Position numbers and translations under genes: made by a program. A stretch of DNA of 32,190 nucleotides from Cellvibrio sp. (GTDB lineage: Bacteria > Pseudomonadota > Gammaproteobacteria > Pseudomonadales > Cellvibrionaceae), in contig DQHS01000192.1 in NCBI GenBank assembly GCA_003524365.1, positions 28,534-60,723 on the forward strand, written 5' to 3'. The notes beneath the pieces were generated by a model. That model did no database searches. It saw only the letters and a list, made by a program, of their open reading frames with translations, and had not been told where the DNA came from. Of this stretch, positions 15,988 to 25,636 are shown one piece after another. The number at the start of each line of letters is the position of its first letter. Within the stretch, counting starts at the first letter, position 1.

Positions 15988-18810
15988 TTACCATAACGAG
16001 ATTACCTGTTGGGGTGACAATTCATTGCGGTGATTTCTCCACAACTTTACAAGCTCCAATACCAGCGAAGGAATGGTGCTAATGACGAGTAGCAAGACGC
16101 AATCCTCTAACGATAAAAATGTGATCTTCAAAAACAACGCCAAGGTCGCATTGTGGTGCGCCCACACCTGTAGACCAATTACCAGAAGTACCACCACGGC
16201 CAACAATAGATTGGTGCGCAAAGAAATTTTCCACAGCACTTTGGTTTCACTGCGGGCACCAAAGGCGCGCAACAATTCTGCAAAAACGAGTGTGGCAAAG
16301 GCTTTGGTGCGTGCGAGTTCTTCGCTGCCGGTTTGTAGGCTATAAAAATAAACCGCGAAGGCGACTCCCGCCGTCAGCAGCCCGGTCAGCAACATGCTGC
16401 CCAGAAAATTATTCGCGGCAATATGCTCATCGCGCGGACGCGGGCGTTGTTTCATCACATCAGAGTCAATGGCGTCTGTCGCGAGGCAAAGTGCTGGCAA
16501 GCCATCGGTGACAAGGTTAATCCAGAGTAGATGTATGGGTAAAAGCGGCGCTGGCAAACCCATGAGGACGCACAGTGTCATCAACACCAGTTCACCGGTA
16601 TTGCCCGCCAATAAATATTGCAAGGTCTTGCGGATGTTGCCGTAGATGCCGCGCCCTTCTTCCACCGCCGCCACAATCGTGGCGAAGTTATCGTCGGTGA
16701 TCACCATATCGGCGGCTTGCTTGGTCACTTCGGTACCAGTGCGCCCCATCGCAATACCGATATCAGCACCTTCAATGGCGGGTGCGTCGTTTACGCCGTC
16801 GCCCGTCATTGCCACCACCGCACCATTGGCTTTCCACGCGCGCACTATGCGGAGTTTGTGGGCAGCGGTTACACGCGCATAGACGGCGATGGTGGGCGCT
16901 CGCCGAACTAATTCTTCTTCACTTATGCCATCCAACTCGGGCCCTGCGACCACAACGTCGGTCTCGGTAGCAATAGCAAGATCGCGGGCGATAGCGAGCG
17001 CGGTGTGCGGGTGATCGCCCGTGATCATGACTACGCGGATACCCGCCGATACGCATTTGGCCACGGCGACTTTTGCCTCTACGCGCGGCGGGTCAACCAT
17101 GCCGCTTAAGCCGACAAATACCAGATCCTGTTCTATCGCAGCTGCGGTTAAATCGGCAGGCAGTTGTTGCCCTAAGTCGCGATAGGCTGAACCGAGTACA
17201 CGCAGGGCTTGTTGCCCCAAGATAGTATTTTCCTCTTGGATGCGCGCACGGTCGGCATCGGTGAGTGGCAGCACGCCTCTGGCGGTATGAAAGCGAGTGC
17301 AGGCTTGCAGCAGCACATCGGGCGCACCATTGACCATCGCACGCACATTGCCATCTTCCATACGGCGAATAACGCTGCTGCGCTTGCGATCTGAATCAAA
17401 GGGTATTTCATGTTGTCTAGGTAGGCGCTGTTCAAAGCTCGCCGGTTCGCGACCGGCTTGTCCGTTAAACACTTTATGCGCAGCCGCCAGCAGCGCACCT
17501 TCGGTGGGGTCGCCGACCACTTTCCATTGGCCATCGTCCTCCACCAAATGCGCGTTATTACAACCCATTAATAAAGTCGCAAGCTCATTCAAGGCAGCGG
17601 TGTCGGGCACATTCGCCGGGCTGTTGGTAAGCAAAATCTCACCCTGGGGTGCATAGCCTTCGCCCGTTAGGGTGAAGCCTTGATCCGCAACATATAACGC
17701 GCGCACGGTCATCTCGCCGAGCGTGAGCGTGCCGGTTTTATCAGTACAAATAACGGAGGTGGAACCCAGGATCTCTACCGCTGGCAATTTGCGGATGAGC
17801 GCACTACGGCGCGACATGCGCACCACACCCAGCGCCAGCGCAACGGTTACGATGGTGGGCAAACCTTCGGGCACGGCGGCAACGGCGAGGCTGACAGCAG
17901 ACATCACCAGTTCCAGTGGTGGGCTACCACGCCACCAGCCGAGCATAAATAAGAGCGCGACTATCGCCAGCGAAAACCACACCAATATGCGCCCAAAGGA
18001 ATCCAGTTTTTGTTGTAACGGCGTACCTTCACTGCTGCTGGCATCTTCAATTAAACGCGCAATTTGCCCCAACTCAGTGTTCATCGCCGTAGCAACCACA
18101 AGTGCAGTGGCAGTGCCGTTGGCTACGCTGGTACCGGCAAACACCATGTTGTTGCGGTCGCCGAGCGGTGCATCTGCTGCCAGGAGCGTATTAGATTGTT
18201 TCTCAACCGATTCTGATTCGCCGGTTAACGCCGATTCGGTAATTTTGAGGGAAGCCGCTTGCAGCAACCGCGCATCCGCTGCTACCAGATCACCGGCTTC
18301 CAGCACGAGAATATCGCCCACAACGATATCGGCTGCCGGAATGATAATTACCTGCCCATCGCGTTTTACTTTCGCCTGCGGTGCGGTCATGTTTTTCAGC
18401 GCCGCAATAGACTTTTCGGCTTTGTATTCCTGATAAAACCCGATAACTGCATTGAGTAACACAATGGCGACAATGACCACAAAATCGATCATGTCTCCCA
18501 ACACGCCCGAAATCACCGCCGCACCCAGCAACACCCAAATAATCACGCTTTTAAATTGTGCGGCAACAATCTTGAGCACACTGGTGGCTTCACCTTCCTG
18601 CAAGCTATTAGCGCCCTCGGTGCGTAAATACTCGGCGGCCTGCAACGCCGAAAGCCCGTTTTCAGTACTGCTCAACTGCTGGAATAGGCTGGCAGGTTCC
18701 TGTTGCCACGGCGTGGCCACGGCGCGTAAAGCCTTTGCAGTTTGGGCTGCAGGCACAGGTGTGAATGTAGATACAGCTTCAGGTTTATTCTCAGAGTTTT
18801 TCATGGTCAT
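15988..18810 (-). CDS. P2A-type (Ca2+-like) cation-transporting ATPase
   Basis: 940 residues. An N-terminal cation-ATPase domain (about 35-100) is followed by the actuator loop with LTGESESV, helix 4 with PEGLP (314-318), the phosphorylation motif DKTGTLT (Asp357), the nucleotide domain with KVVGDPTEGALLAAA, the hinge GDGVNDAPAIEGADIGIAMG, and helices 5-6 with AGNTGELV and LLWINLVTDGLPAL. The Glu of helix 5 and the Asn, Thr and Asp of helix 6 match the Ca2+ ligands of SERCA-type pumps, so it is P2A rather than P1B. Its ATG overlaps the RND pump stop as ATGA, so it is translated from the copper-type efflux operon. Substrate could be Ca2+ or Mn2+; why it is coupled to a copper-type RND pump is unclear. 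Confidence 0.88.
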   Translation of the reverse strand: MTMKNSENKPEAVSTFTPVPAAQTAKALRAVATPWQQEPASLFQQLSSTENGLSALQAAEYLRTEGANSLQEGEATSVLKIVAAQFKSVIIWVLLGAAVISGVLGDMIDFVVIVAIVLLNAVIGFYQEYKAEKSIAALKNMTAPQAKVKRDGQVIIIPAADIVVGDILVLEAGDLVAADARLLQAASLKITESALTGESESVEKQSNTLLAADAPLGDRNNMVFAGTSVANGTATALVVATAMNTELGQIARLIEDASSSEGTPLQQKLDSFGRILVWFSLAIVALLFMLGWWRGSPPLELVMSAVSLAVAAVPEGLPTIVTVALALGVVRMSRRSALIRKLPAVEILGSTSVICTDKTGTLTLGEMTVRALYVADQGFTLTGEGYAPQGEILLTNSPANVPDTAALNELATLLMGCNNAHLVEDDGQWKVVGDPTEGALLAAAHKVFNGQAGREPASFEQRLPRQHEIPFDSDRKRSSVIRRMEDGNVRAMVNGAPDVLLQACTRFHTARGVLPLTDADRARIQEENTILGQQALRVLGSAYRDLGQQLPADLTAAAIEQDLVFVGLSGMVDPPRVEAKVAVAKCVSAGIRVVMITGDHPHTALAIARDLAIATETDVVVAGPELDGISEEELVRRAPTIAVYARVTAAHKLRIVRAWKANGAVVAMTGDGVNDAPAIEGADIGIAMGRTGTEVTKQAADMVITDDNFATIVAAVEEGRGIYGNIRKTLQYLLAGNTGELVLMTLCVLMGLPAPLLPIHLLWINLVTDGLPALCLATDAIDSDVMKQRPRPRDEHIAANNFLGSMLLTGLLTAGVAFAVYFYSLQTGSEELARTKAFATLVFAELLRAFGARSETKVLWKISLRTNLLLAVVVLLVIGLQVWAHHNATLALFLKITFLSLEDCVLLLVISTIPSLVLELVKLWRNHRNELSPQQVISLW

Positions 18811-21800
18811 GGTGCTAGAACCGGAGCTGGGCCCTTAGCATCTACAGAGGGATTCGCAGGCAAGTTTCGGCCGTAGACACGGCGATAAACGCACGGGATC
18901 ACCAGTAGCGTGAGAAAGATAAGTGATAGCAATCCACCGAACATGGGCGATGCCAGCGTTTTCATGACATCTGCGCCTATGCCTGTGGCAAGCATGACTG
19001 GCATAAGCCCAAACACATTCATAGCAACGGCCATCAATACCGAACGCAAACTGTTTTTAGCGCCTTCCACAATCGCGAGCTGGCCATCGCCTGCTGTGAG
19101 CAGCCGTCCTTCCACCTGCCAGCGCTGCCATGACTGATCCAGAAATACCATCATGATCGATGTGGTGGATACCGCTACCCCAATCAACGCAATAGCTCCC
19201 GCCCACACAGCCACACTGGTGTTGTAGTTTAAAAACCACATTAAGGTGATGCCGCCGCTTAAGGATAGAGGCACTGCGAGCATCACAATGAGCGCCTTGG
19301 AAGTGGACTGCATGCTGAAATACAAAAATGCAAATACCAGAACGAGTGTTACGGGCAAGACGATAGCCATGCGCTTTTGCATGCGTGCGAGATATTCGTA
19401 TTGGCCAGTCCAGGTGATGAAATACCCGGGTGGGATATGTACGGCGTCGGCGATGGCTGCTTTAGCATCGGTAACGTAACCACCGGCGTCGCGGTTAAGC
19501 AGATCAATGTAAACATAACCCGCAAGTGAGCCGTTTTCATCCAGCACCATGGGTGGCCCGGTGCGGGTAATCAACTTACCCAATTGCCCCAAAGGCACCT
19601 GCGCTCCAGCGGGTGTTGCCACCAGAATGTGTTCAATTTTTTCCACACTATCGCGCAGTTCGCGTGGGTAGCGTACGTTGATGGAATAGCGCTCGCGTCC
19701 CTCAACCGTTTCAGCGATATCCATACCGCCAATCGCCGTTTCAATGACCATTTGCACATCGCCCAGTACGAGCCCGTACCGTGCCAGCGCCGCTTTATCG
19801 GCCTCAAAATCAAGGTAATTTCCACCGTTAATGCGTTCAGCATAGGCGCTGCGGGTGCCCGGTAGCTTGGCTAAGGTCTGCTCGATTTGCTGGCCAATAT
19901 GCTCAATGGTGTTGAGGTCTGGCCCAAAAATTTTAATGCCCACGGGTGTGCGAATTCCGGTGGACAACATATCAATGCGGCCGCGCACGGGTTTGGTCCA
20001 GGCACGGTTTAAACCCGGTACCGCAACCGCCGCATCAAGCTCCTGAACTAAGGCTTCAGGGGTTAGCCCCGCCCGCCACTCTTTTTGAGGCTTTAAGCGG
20101 ATGGTGTATTCAAACATCGACAACGGGGCGGGGTCAGTCGCGGTTTCAAAGCGCCCAGCCTTGCCAAATGAGCTAACCACTTCGGGGATAGCTTTAATCG
20201 CAAGGTTTTGGCGGGTGAGAATATCCTGCGCCGCCGTTACCGAAATACCAGGCACGGTGATGGGCATGTAGAGCAAATCGCCCTCCCATAGCGGCGGCAT
20301 AAACTCTGAACCCAAGCGTAAAAATAACGCAGCAGACACCGCCATTAATAAAGCCGTGCTCGCAAACACGGTTTTAGTGTGGGCAACAGCCCAGCTCACC
20401 ACTGGGGTGTAGATCGCTTGTAGCCAGCGGTTTAGCGGATTGTCGCTGGCTTTACGGATTCTCCCCTTAACAAAAAGCGCAATTAAAATAGGCACCAGAG
20501 TGATAGTGACTAAGGCCGCCGCGAGCATTGCAAAGGTTTTTGTGTAGGCGAGCGGATGGAACAGTTTGCCTTCTTGCGCCTGCAAGGCAAAAATCGGTAG
20601 AAACGAAATGCTGATAATCAGCAACGCGGAAAATATAGCGGGCCCAAGCTCGCGACACGCTTCTAACGCGAGTTCCTGCCGCGTTTTTTTGCCATCGGAA
20701 TTGGCAATTTTGGTGTGGGTGTTTTCAATAAACACCACCACGCCATCCACAATATCGCCAACAGCCAGAATAATGCCGCCAAGCGACATAATATTGAGGC
20801 TGATATCAAAGTAATACATCGGGATAAGCGATAACAGCAGCGACAATGGAAGCGTAACAACTACCACCAAAATACTGCGGATATGAAATAGAAAAAACAG
20901 AATAACAATGCAGACCAGTATGATTTCTTCAATCAAATTCACTTTCAGGGTTTGAACCGCCTGGCCGATTAAATCGGAGCGGTCATACACTAATTGCAAT
21001 TCCAACCCGGGTGGGAAAGCCCCCTTAACCGTGGCAATTTTTTCTTTAACGGCGGCAATTACCCGCGATACATCTTCGCCCTGACGCATCACTACCACGC
21101 CGCCAACGGTGTCGCCCTGGCCATTTAAATCGGAAATGCCGCGACGAATATTGGGCCCGAGCGTTACGCGCGCTACATCGGTCAGCAGTATAGGTGTGGC
21201 ATCTTCACTGACACCGAGCGCAATATTTTCCAGGTCACGTGGATCTTTTACGTAACCCAAGCCACGGATGTAATATTCGCGTTCGGAAATCTCCAGCGTG
21301 CGCCCGCCAACATCATTGTTACTTTTTCTAATTGCGCTAATCACACGTTCTAGCGAAAGATTTAGTGCGGCGAGTTTATTGGGGTCAACCTCCACTTGGT
21401 ACTGCTTATCAAACCCGCCCACGCTCGCCACTTCGGCCACACCGGGAACCGCACTTAACCAATATTTCAGGTACCAATCCTGAAAAGTTTTAATTTGCGC
21501 GAGATTATATTTACCCTCCGGATCAACCAACGCATATTGCAATACCCAGCCAACTCCTGAGGCATCGGGGCCGATGCTTGGTGTCACACCTTCGGGCATC
21601 TGCCCGCTGATTTTGGAGAGGTATTCCAACACGCGGGCACGCGCCCAATAGTTATCCGTACCGTCTTCAAAAATGACGTAAACAAATGACATTCCAAACA
21701 TGGAAAAGCCACGCGCAACTTTTACTTTGGGTGCGGAAAGTAAAGTGCTAACGAGGGGATAGGTAATTTGTGCCTCAACCAAATCGGGGCTGCGTCCCAT

Positions 21801-21959
21801 CCATTCTGAAAAAATAATAACTTGAGTTTCAGATAAGTCGGGAATGGCATCAACCTTAATATTTATTAAGCAGTAAGCACCCCAACCACCGAGTAGCAAG
21901 GCGGCAACAATGGTCGCTTTACTGTGGTTCCAGCACCAGGTAATGATCGCTGAGATCAT
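18807..21959 (-). CDS. Second CusA-like RND efflux pump subunit with divergent HME motif
   Basis: 1050 residues, full length. The start IKVDAIPDLSETQVI and the three Met ligands (LLYMPITVPG, DPAPLSMFEYTI, RIDMLSTGIRTPVG) follow CusA, suggesting Cu+/Ag+. The helix-4 signature is GDIVDGVVVFIENTHTK, which differs from the CusA form GAMVDAAIVMIEN: the acidic Asp and Glu are kept, but an extra Asp replaces Ala and the Gly resembles the CzcA form. It belongs to the operon with its own membrane-fusion and outer-membrane genes (5-nt gap from the adaptor) and is followed by the overlapping P2A ATPase gene. It is probably a monovalent or mixed-specificity metal pump; exact substrate is open. Confidence 0.9.
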   Translation of the reverse strand: MISAIITWCWNHSKATIVAALLLGGWGAYCLINIKVDAIPDLSETQVIIFSEWMGRSPDLVEAQITYPLVSTLLSAPKVKVARGFSMFGMSFVYVIFEDGTDNYWARARVLEYLSKISGQMPEGVTPSIGPDASGVGWVLQYALVDPEGKYNLAQIKTFQDWYLKYWLSAVPGVAEVASVGGFDKQYQVEVDPNKLAALNLSLERVISAIRKSNNDVGGRTLEISEREYYIRGLGYVKDPRDLENIALGVSEDATPILLTDVARVTLGPNIRRGISDLNGQGDTVGGVVVMRQGEDVSRVIAAVKEKIATVKGAFPPGLELQLVYDRSDLIGQAVQTLKVNLIEEIILVCIVILFFLFHIRSILVVVVTLPLSLLLSLIPMYYFDISLNIMSLGGIILAVGDIVDGVVVFIENTHTKIANSDGKKTRQELALEACRELGPAIFSALLIISISFLPIFALQAQEGKLFHPLAYTKTFAMLAAALVTITLVPILIALFVKGRIRKASDNPLNRWLQAIYTPVVSWAVAHTKTVFASTALLMAVSAALFLRLGSEFMPPLWEGDLLYMPITVPGISVTAAQDILTRQNLAIKAIPEVVSSFGKAGRFETATDPAPLSMFEYTIRLKPQKEWRAGLTPEALVQELDAAVAVPGLNRAWTKPVRGRIDMLSTGIRTPVGIKIFGPDLNTIEHIGQQIEQTLAKLPGTRSAYAERINGGNYLDFEADKAALARYGLVLGDVQMVIETAIGGMDIAETVEGRERYSINVRYPRELRDSVEKIEHILVATPAGAQVPLGQLGKLITRTGPPMVLDENGSLAGYVYIDLLNRDAGGYVTDAKAAIADAVHIPPGYFITWTGQYEYLARMQKRMAIVLPVTLVLVFAFLYFSMQSTSKALIVMLAVPLSLSGGITLMWFLNYNTSVAVWAGAIALIGVAVSTTSIMMVFLDQSWQRWQVEGRLLTAGDGQLAIVEGAKNSLRSVLMAVAMNVFGLMPVMLATGIGADVMKTLASPMFGGLLSLIFLTLLVIPCVYRRVYGRNLPANPSVDAKGPAPVLAP

Positions 21960-21964
21960 AGCTG

Positions 21965-23200
21965 CTACTCCTTGCCAGACGTGCTGTTGTTACTGGGCTT
22001 TTTACTGGTGTCACTAGCGTTGTCACCATGACCACCGTGGCCGCCTGCTGCGGGCGTACCTTTACGCAATGCTGCTTGCAAACGGCTTTCAGCATCAATC
22101 AGAAAACTGGCGCTGACAACAACGGCTTCACCTTCGTTTAAGCCTGCGAGAATCGTCAGTTGATCGCCCACTCGCTGGCCAATTTTTACTTCACGCGGAA
22201 TAAATTGGATATCACCGGTTTTTACAAACACAATCTTGCGCTGGCCGGTATCGAGCACGGCTTCATCGGGCACCACTAGCTGCTCGGTTAATTGTTTTTC
22301 AATGTCGGCATTGGCAAACATACCTGGGCGCAAAAATTGATCGGCGTTAGCAATTTCCACGCGCGCTTTAGCCGTGCGGGTTTGAATATCTATCTCCGGG
22401 TAAACGTAACTAATAACGCCCGTGTAGTGTTTACTAAGGTCATAAGGCAAGCTCACTGCTACTTTGTCGCCAATCTTTATCAAGGCGACATCCGCCTCAT
22501 AGAGTGTTAGCAGTAGCCATACCTGGGCGATGTCAGCGAGATAGTAAAGCTCAGTGTCAGGCGTTACATAGGTGCCCAGAATCGCCGCTTTGCGGATGAC
22601 TACGCCGGTTACGGGTGCATAAAATGTCAGTGCTTTTTTTGGTGTTTTTGCCGAGCGTAATCGCTGCAGTTCCACCTCGGCCACACCCCATAAGCGCAAG
22701 CGAGTCAGGGCGGCCTCTGCAACCTCAGTGGCTCCCGAGCCTTGCCGCCGCGCCGCTAAATATTCCTCTTGCGTACTGACCAAATCAGGGCTGTATAAAT
22801 CAAACAAGGGCGCACCTTTGGTGACCGCTTTACCCACGTAATCGATGTGAATTTTTTCAATCCATCCACTGATGCGAGTGTGCACATGCGCTTCACGTGT
22901 TTGATCCGTGGTAATGCTGCCGACGGTGCGTATTTTATGAAACAATTTTTCACGCGTAACAATTTGCGTTTGTACGCCTGCCGCTTTTTGTTGCTGATCT
23001 GAAACCGAAATCTCGGCGCGGTCATCAATAACACTTTTATCACTAGAGGCATTTCCGTGCTGCGTTTCACCGGAAGCATGGGCTTTCTGCTTATCATTAG
23101 AAGACAATGCTTTAGAGGGTGATATTTCAGCAGACATCGCAAGCTGTGTTAGCAATGCAGTGGCAGCAAGCAAGGTGATATATAACCGGGATATTCTCAT
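21965..23200 (-). CDS. Membrane-fusion protein (CusB-like) of the second copper-type RND system
   Basis: 411 residues. A signal peptide (about 1-24, ending AMSA) is followed by a Ser/His-containing linker, then adaptor domains: EISVSDQQQKAAGVQTQIV, the lipoyl part with RISGWIEKIHIDYVGKAV and PLFDLYSPDLVSTQEEYL, a helical hairpin, YAPVTGVVIRKAAILGTYV, a beta-barrel with VWLLLTLYEADVALIKIGD and a membrane-proximal domain with QRKIVFVKTGD. The tail is Gly/His-rich (GGHGGHGDN). It lacks the N-terminal DPMVPDQ metal-binding segments of the other CusB. Its ATG overlaps the stop of the outer-membrane factor gene by one base (TAATG), giving coupled translation. Confidence 0.9.
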   Translation of the reverse strand: MRISRLYITLLAATALLTQLAMSAEISPSKALSSNDKQKAHASGETQHGNASSDKSVIDDRAEISVSDQQQKAAGVQTQIVTREKLFHKIRTVGSITTDQTREAHVHTRISGWIEKIHIDYVGKAVTKGAPLFDLYSPDLVSTQEEYLAARRQGSGATEVAEAALTRLRLWGVAEVELQRLRSAKTPKKALTFYAPVTGVVIRKAAILGTYVTPDTELYYLADIAQVWLLLTLYEADVALIKIGDKVAVSLPYDLSKHYTGVISYVYPEIDIQTRTAKARVEIANADQFLRPGMFANADIEKQLTEQLVVPDEAVLDTGQRKIVFVKTGDIQFIPREVKIGQRVGDQLTILAGLNEGEAVVVSASFLIDAESRLQAALRKGTPAAGGHGGHGDNASDTSKKPSNNSTSGKE

Positions 23201-24618
23201 TACATTCCACCCATGCCGGAATTTCCGCCTTGATCAGTTGTAGAAGATTTTTTACCGGCAGGTTTGGGCTGGCTCATGCCACCGCCCATATTGACGGTGT
23301 CGGAAGCGGGCATGGCATCGCCCATATTGCCCGCACCAAAAACGGTGGGGCGTGATGGCGCCAACTTGAGAATGGGTGGCGAGGACAGCAATTCATTTAA
23401 ACGGGTTTTTGCCAGTTCAACATCAATCCGCGCTGCAACTAATTCCAATTGTTGGATCGCCTGAATTTTTTCTATCGCAACATACTGCGACAAATTCATA
23501 CGCCGGGACTGATAGGCAGATCGTGCATCGGCCAGTGCTAACTGTGTGTTAGGCAGCACATCGGTTTCGTACAACCTCACCAAGTCACGCGCAGAAATTA
23601 ACGCTTGTTTTGCGTTCACCGATTCGCTAATCAGTTTATTGCGTAAATACACTTTATCCGATTCAACTGCTTGTTGCTCATAACGTGCGGCTGTTACCAA
23701 ATGCGATTGCTTGTGTCCAAAATAAAGCGGTACGGTCATGCCGACCATGACACCCCAGTTGGATTTTTCAGTGTCCATCTCACCCATATTGCGCGGCTCC
23801 ATTGCCATTATTTGCAGCACAAAATCTGGGTAATAGGAAAGCTTTGCTAATTTATATTCATGCGCAGACTGTTGTGTTTGCGCATCGAGTACGGCGAGTT
23901 CTGGTTGATCGTTAAACTCGGTTTCAGTGAAAGCTGGCTCAGTTGTGTGCGTAAAGTCAACAACACTTATTGGTAAGTCAGCTTCAGGCGGATGACCGCG
24001 CAATTCGTTAAGCGATGTACGTAACCAAAATTGTTCACGTTTAAGTTTTTGTTGTTCAATGGCAAGCGTAGCTAATTCCATTTTGGCCAACAGCCAATCG
24101 TGGTGTTCTGTGCCGCCCGCTTCATAACGTGCTTTGGCGCTTTGCATTGCAGAACCCACAGCAGTTTGCAGTTGTAAATTGAGGTTGATCGCTTGGGCGT
24201 TAAAAAAAGTACGATAAAAAAATTGTGTGGCGATTACTTTCAACTCACGACGTTGCGTTGCGGTTTCTTGCTCCGCAGTTTCCGCTTTGAGTGCGGCAAT
24301 CTTTTCACGTGTGCCCCGTTTTCCGGGGAATGGTAAAGATTGGCTAATCTGATAACGATAGGCTTGCGGACTTTGCTCTCCGTAAGGAATCTCATCCATG
24401 CCAAATGCCACAAAAGGATCATCCAGCGCGCCTGCTGGTTTGATGCGGTGCTGTAGTGCTTTGTTGTATTGCTGTGCGGCAGACAAACCGGGATTGGAAG
24501 TATCAACTTGAGTCAGAAACTCTTCTAAAGTGAGGGAGCGTTGTTCGGCAAACACAGGGGGCGCCACAAAGAGCGATAAAAATAATAGTGAAACTGAAAA
24601 TGGAGATAATTTATTCAT
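23200..24618 (-). CDS. Outer-membrane factor (TolC/CusC-like) of the second copper-type RND system
   Basis: 472 residues with a signal peptide (about 1-24, ending VFAE). TolC-family layout: SLTLEEFLTQVDTSNPGLSA, the short loop with YRYQISQSLPFPGKRGTRE, long amphipathic helices with FNAQAINLNLQLQTAV, the second repeat opening at GVMVGMTVPLYFGHKQ, and the terminal RMNLSQYVAIEKIQAIQQLEL helix. The C-terminus is a Met/Gly-rich tail (NMGGGMSQP, then GNSGMGGM) that could bind copper in the periplasm. GGAGGG is just upstream. It should dock to the adaptor encoded immediately downstream and may also serve the CusBA pair, which lacks its own channel gene. Confidence 0.9.
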   Translation of the reverse strand: MNKLSPFSVSLLFLSLFVAPPVFAEQRSLTLEEFLTQVDTSNPGLSAAQQYNKALQHRIKPAGALDDPFVAFGMDEIPYGEQSPQAYRYQISQSLPFPGKRGTREKIAALKAETAEQETATQRRELKVIATQFFYRTFFNAQAINLNLQLQTAVGSAMQSAKARYEAGGTEHHDWLLAKMELATLAIEQQKLKREQFWLRTSLNELRGHPPEADLPISVVDFTHTTEPAFTETEFNDQPELAVLDAQTQQSAHEYKLAKLSYYPDFVLQIMAMEPRNMGEMDTEKSNWGVMVGMTVPLYFGHKQSHLVTAARYEQQAVESDKVYLRNKLISESVNAKQALISARDLVRLYETDVLPNTQLALADARSAYQSRRMNLSQYVAIEKIQAIQQLELVAARIDVELAKTRLNELLSSPPILKLAPSRPTVFGAGNMGDAMPASDTVNMGGGMSQPKPAGKKSSTTDQGGNSGMGGM

Positions 24619-24711
24619 AAGCCCTCCATTTTTATTAATCCAATAGCTGTAATCAACGGTTTATTCAATTAACTAGCGCGTGCAGTGCAAGCCACGCGCG
24701 ACAACAGGCTG

Positions 24712-25077
24712 CTAAGGTTTTTTCATGGCGATAGCTTCATGCTCTGCCGCCAGTGCTTCATATTCTTTGATATTAGACTCCGCGTTACTGATTAACTTAT
24801 CACAGTGCTTACGCATGCCAGCCATTGCGTCCTGGTTTTTTGCATGCCCCATTTGATAAGCGTTGCGCATCTTGGTGTGCATGGCTAAATCTTCTTTAGC
24901 TTCAACAATTTTTTCTTGGTAATAACTTGCAATAGCATGATGCTGATCAGGCTTATCAGCTATTTCTGAAATGAGTTTCTCAATGGGGGTTGAATGGGCG
25001 TCAGCAGCTATTGCAATTGCTGGCATGAGTAATGCGGTACTTAATATAAACGCAGAAAATACAGATGACTTTTTCAT
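24712..25077 (-). CDS. Small periplasmic helical protein, function unknown
   Basis: 121 residues with a signal peptide (about 1-24, ending AIAAD). The mature part is almost entirely helical and His/Met-containing: KPDQHHAIASYYQEKIVEA, DLAMHTKMRNAYQMGHAKN, MAGMRKHCDKLI, EYEALAAEHEAIAMKKP. His, Met and one Cys spaced along the helices suggest a metal-binding bundle; small proteins of this kind are found beside metal RND operons, but no named function is known to me. AAGGAAA precedes the ATG. It heads the second RND operon, 93 nt before the outer-membrane factor and 114 nt after the MerR gene. Confidence 0.72.
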   Translation of the reverse strand: MKKSSVFSAFILSTALLMPAIAIAADAHSTPIEKLISEIADKPDQHHAIASYYQEKIVEAKEDLAMHTKMRNAYQMGHAKNQDAMAGMRKHCDKLISNAESNIKEYEALAAEHEAIAMKKP

Positions 25078-25191
25078 AAAGTTTTCCTTGGAAAGGTTAA
25101 TGGTGGGATTATTACACGTGCTGTATATCGTTTGCTTCTATGTAATACTTTTTTAAAGCGATTTATGATTCCAAATAACAAAAAATTTTCT

Positions 25192-25605
25192 CTATTCATT
25201 TGCAAATGAAAACCCTTCGATTAAATGACATATCTCATGTCCACTCGGCTCTTGGTTTGGCTTGTTTTTCCAGTCTTTCATCGCATTTTTCATATGCTTT
25301 CGCAACGCACGCTGTTGGTTAAAACTTTGCTCTGTTTCCTGCAATCGTTTTTCGAAAATTTGGCGAACCAGAGGGCACGCCATCTTGCCTTTATTCGCTT
25401 CACGAATAATTTCTTTAATGTCATTGAGCGTGAATCCTAATTTTCGTGCACTGAGTATAAATTGCAGCCGCCTACGATCTTGTTCGCGGTACTCTTTGTA
25501 ATTATTCTCAGGGTTACGTATCGGTTTGATCAAACCTATAAGCGTGTAGTATCGAACAGTATCGGCAGAAATAGCCAATTCACGCGCCAGTTGTGCCACC
25601 CGCAT
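25192..25605 (-). CDS. MerR-family regulator of the second copper-type RND operon
   Basis: 137 residues from ATG 25605, chosen because GGAG lies 5 nt upstream and the domain starts there (MRVAQLARELAISADTVRYY). The winged helix-turn-helix is followed by YKEYREQDRRRLQFILSARKLGFTLNDIKEIIREA and a dimerisation helix. Only two Cys are present, Cys77 (KMACPLVRQ) and Cys126 (HEICHLI), so the metal site differs from CadR (three Cys) and from the CueR loop with two nearby Cys; Cys126 and His123/His127 might pair with Cys77 of the other subunit. It reads in the same direction as the operon it probably controls. The promoter region carries a perfect FNR-type box and a 14-bp palindrome. Confidence 0.83.
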   Translation of the reverse strand: MRVAQLARELAISADTVRYYTLIGLIKPIRNPENNYKEYREQDRRRLQFILSARKLGFTLNDIKEIIREANKGKMACPLVRQIFEKRLQETEQSFNQQRALRKHMKNAMKDWKNKPNQEPSGHEICHLIEGFSFANE

Positions 25606-25636
25606 ACTTACTCCAAATAATTTCTTCGACGTTTTT

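Noticed and set aside
24618..25077. Small protein before the outer-membrane factor as a fourth arrest leader
   Set aside because: It ends in AMKKP without RPP, and its last codons do not complement the downstream GGAGGG.
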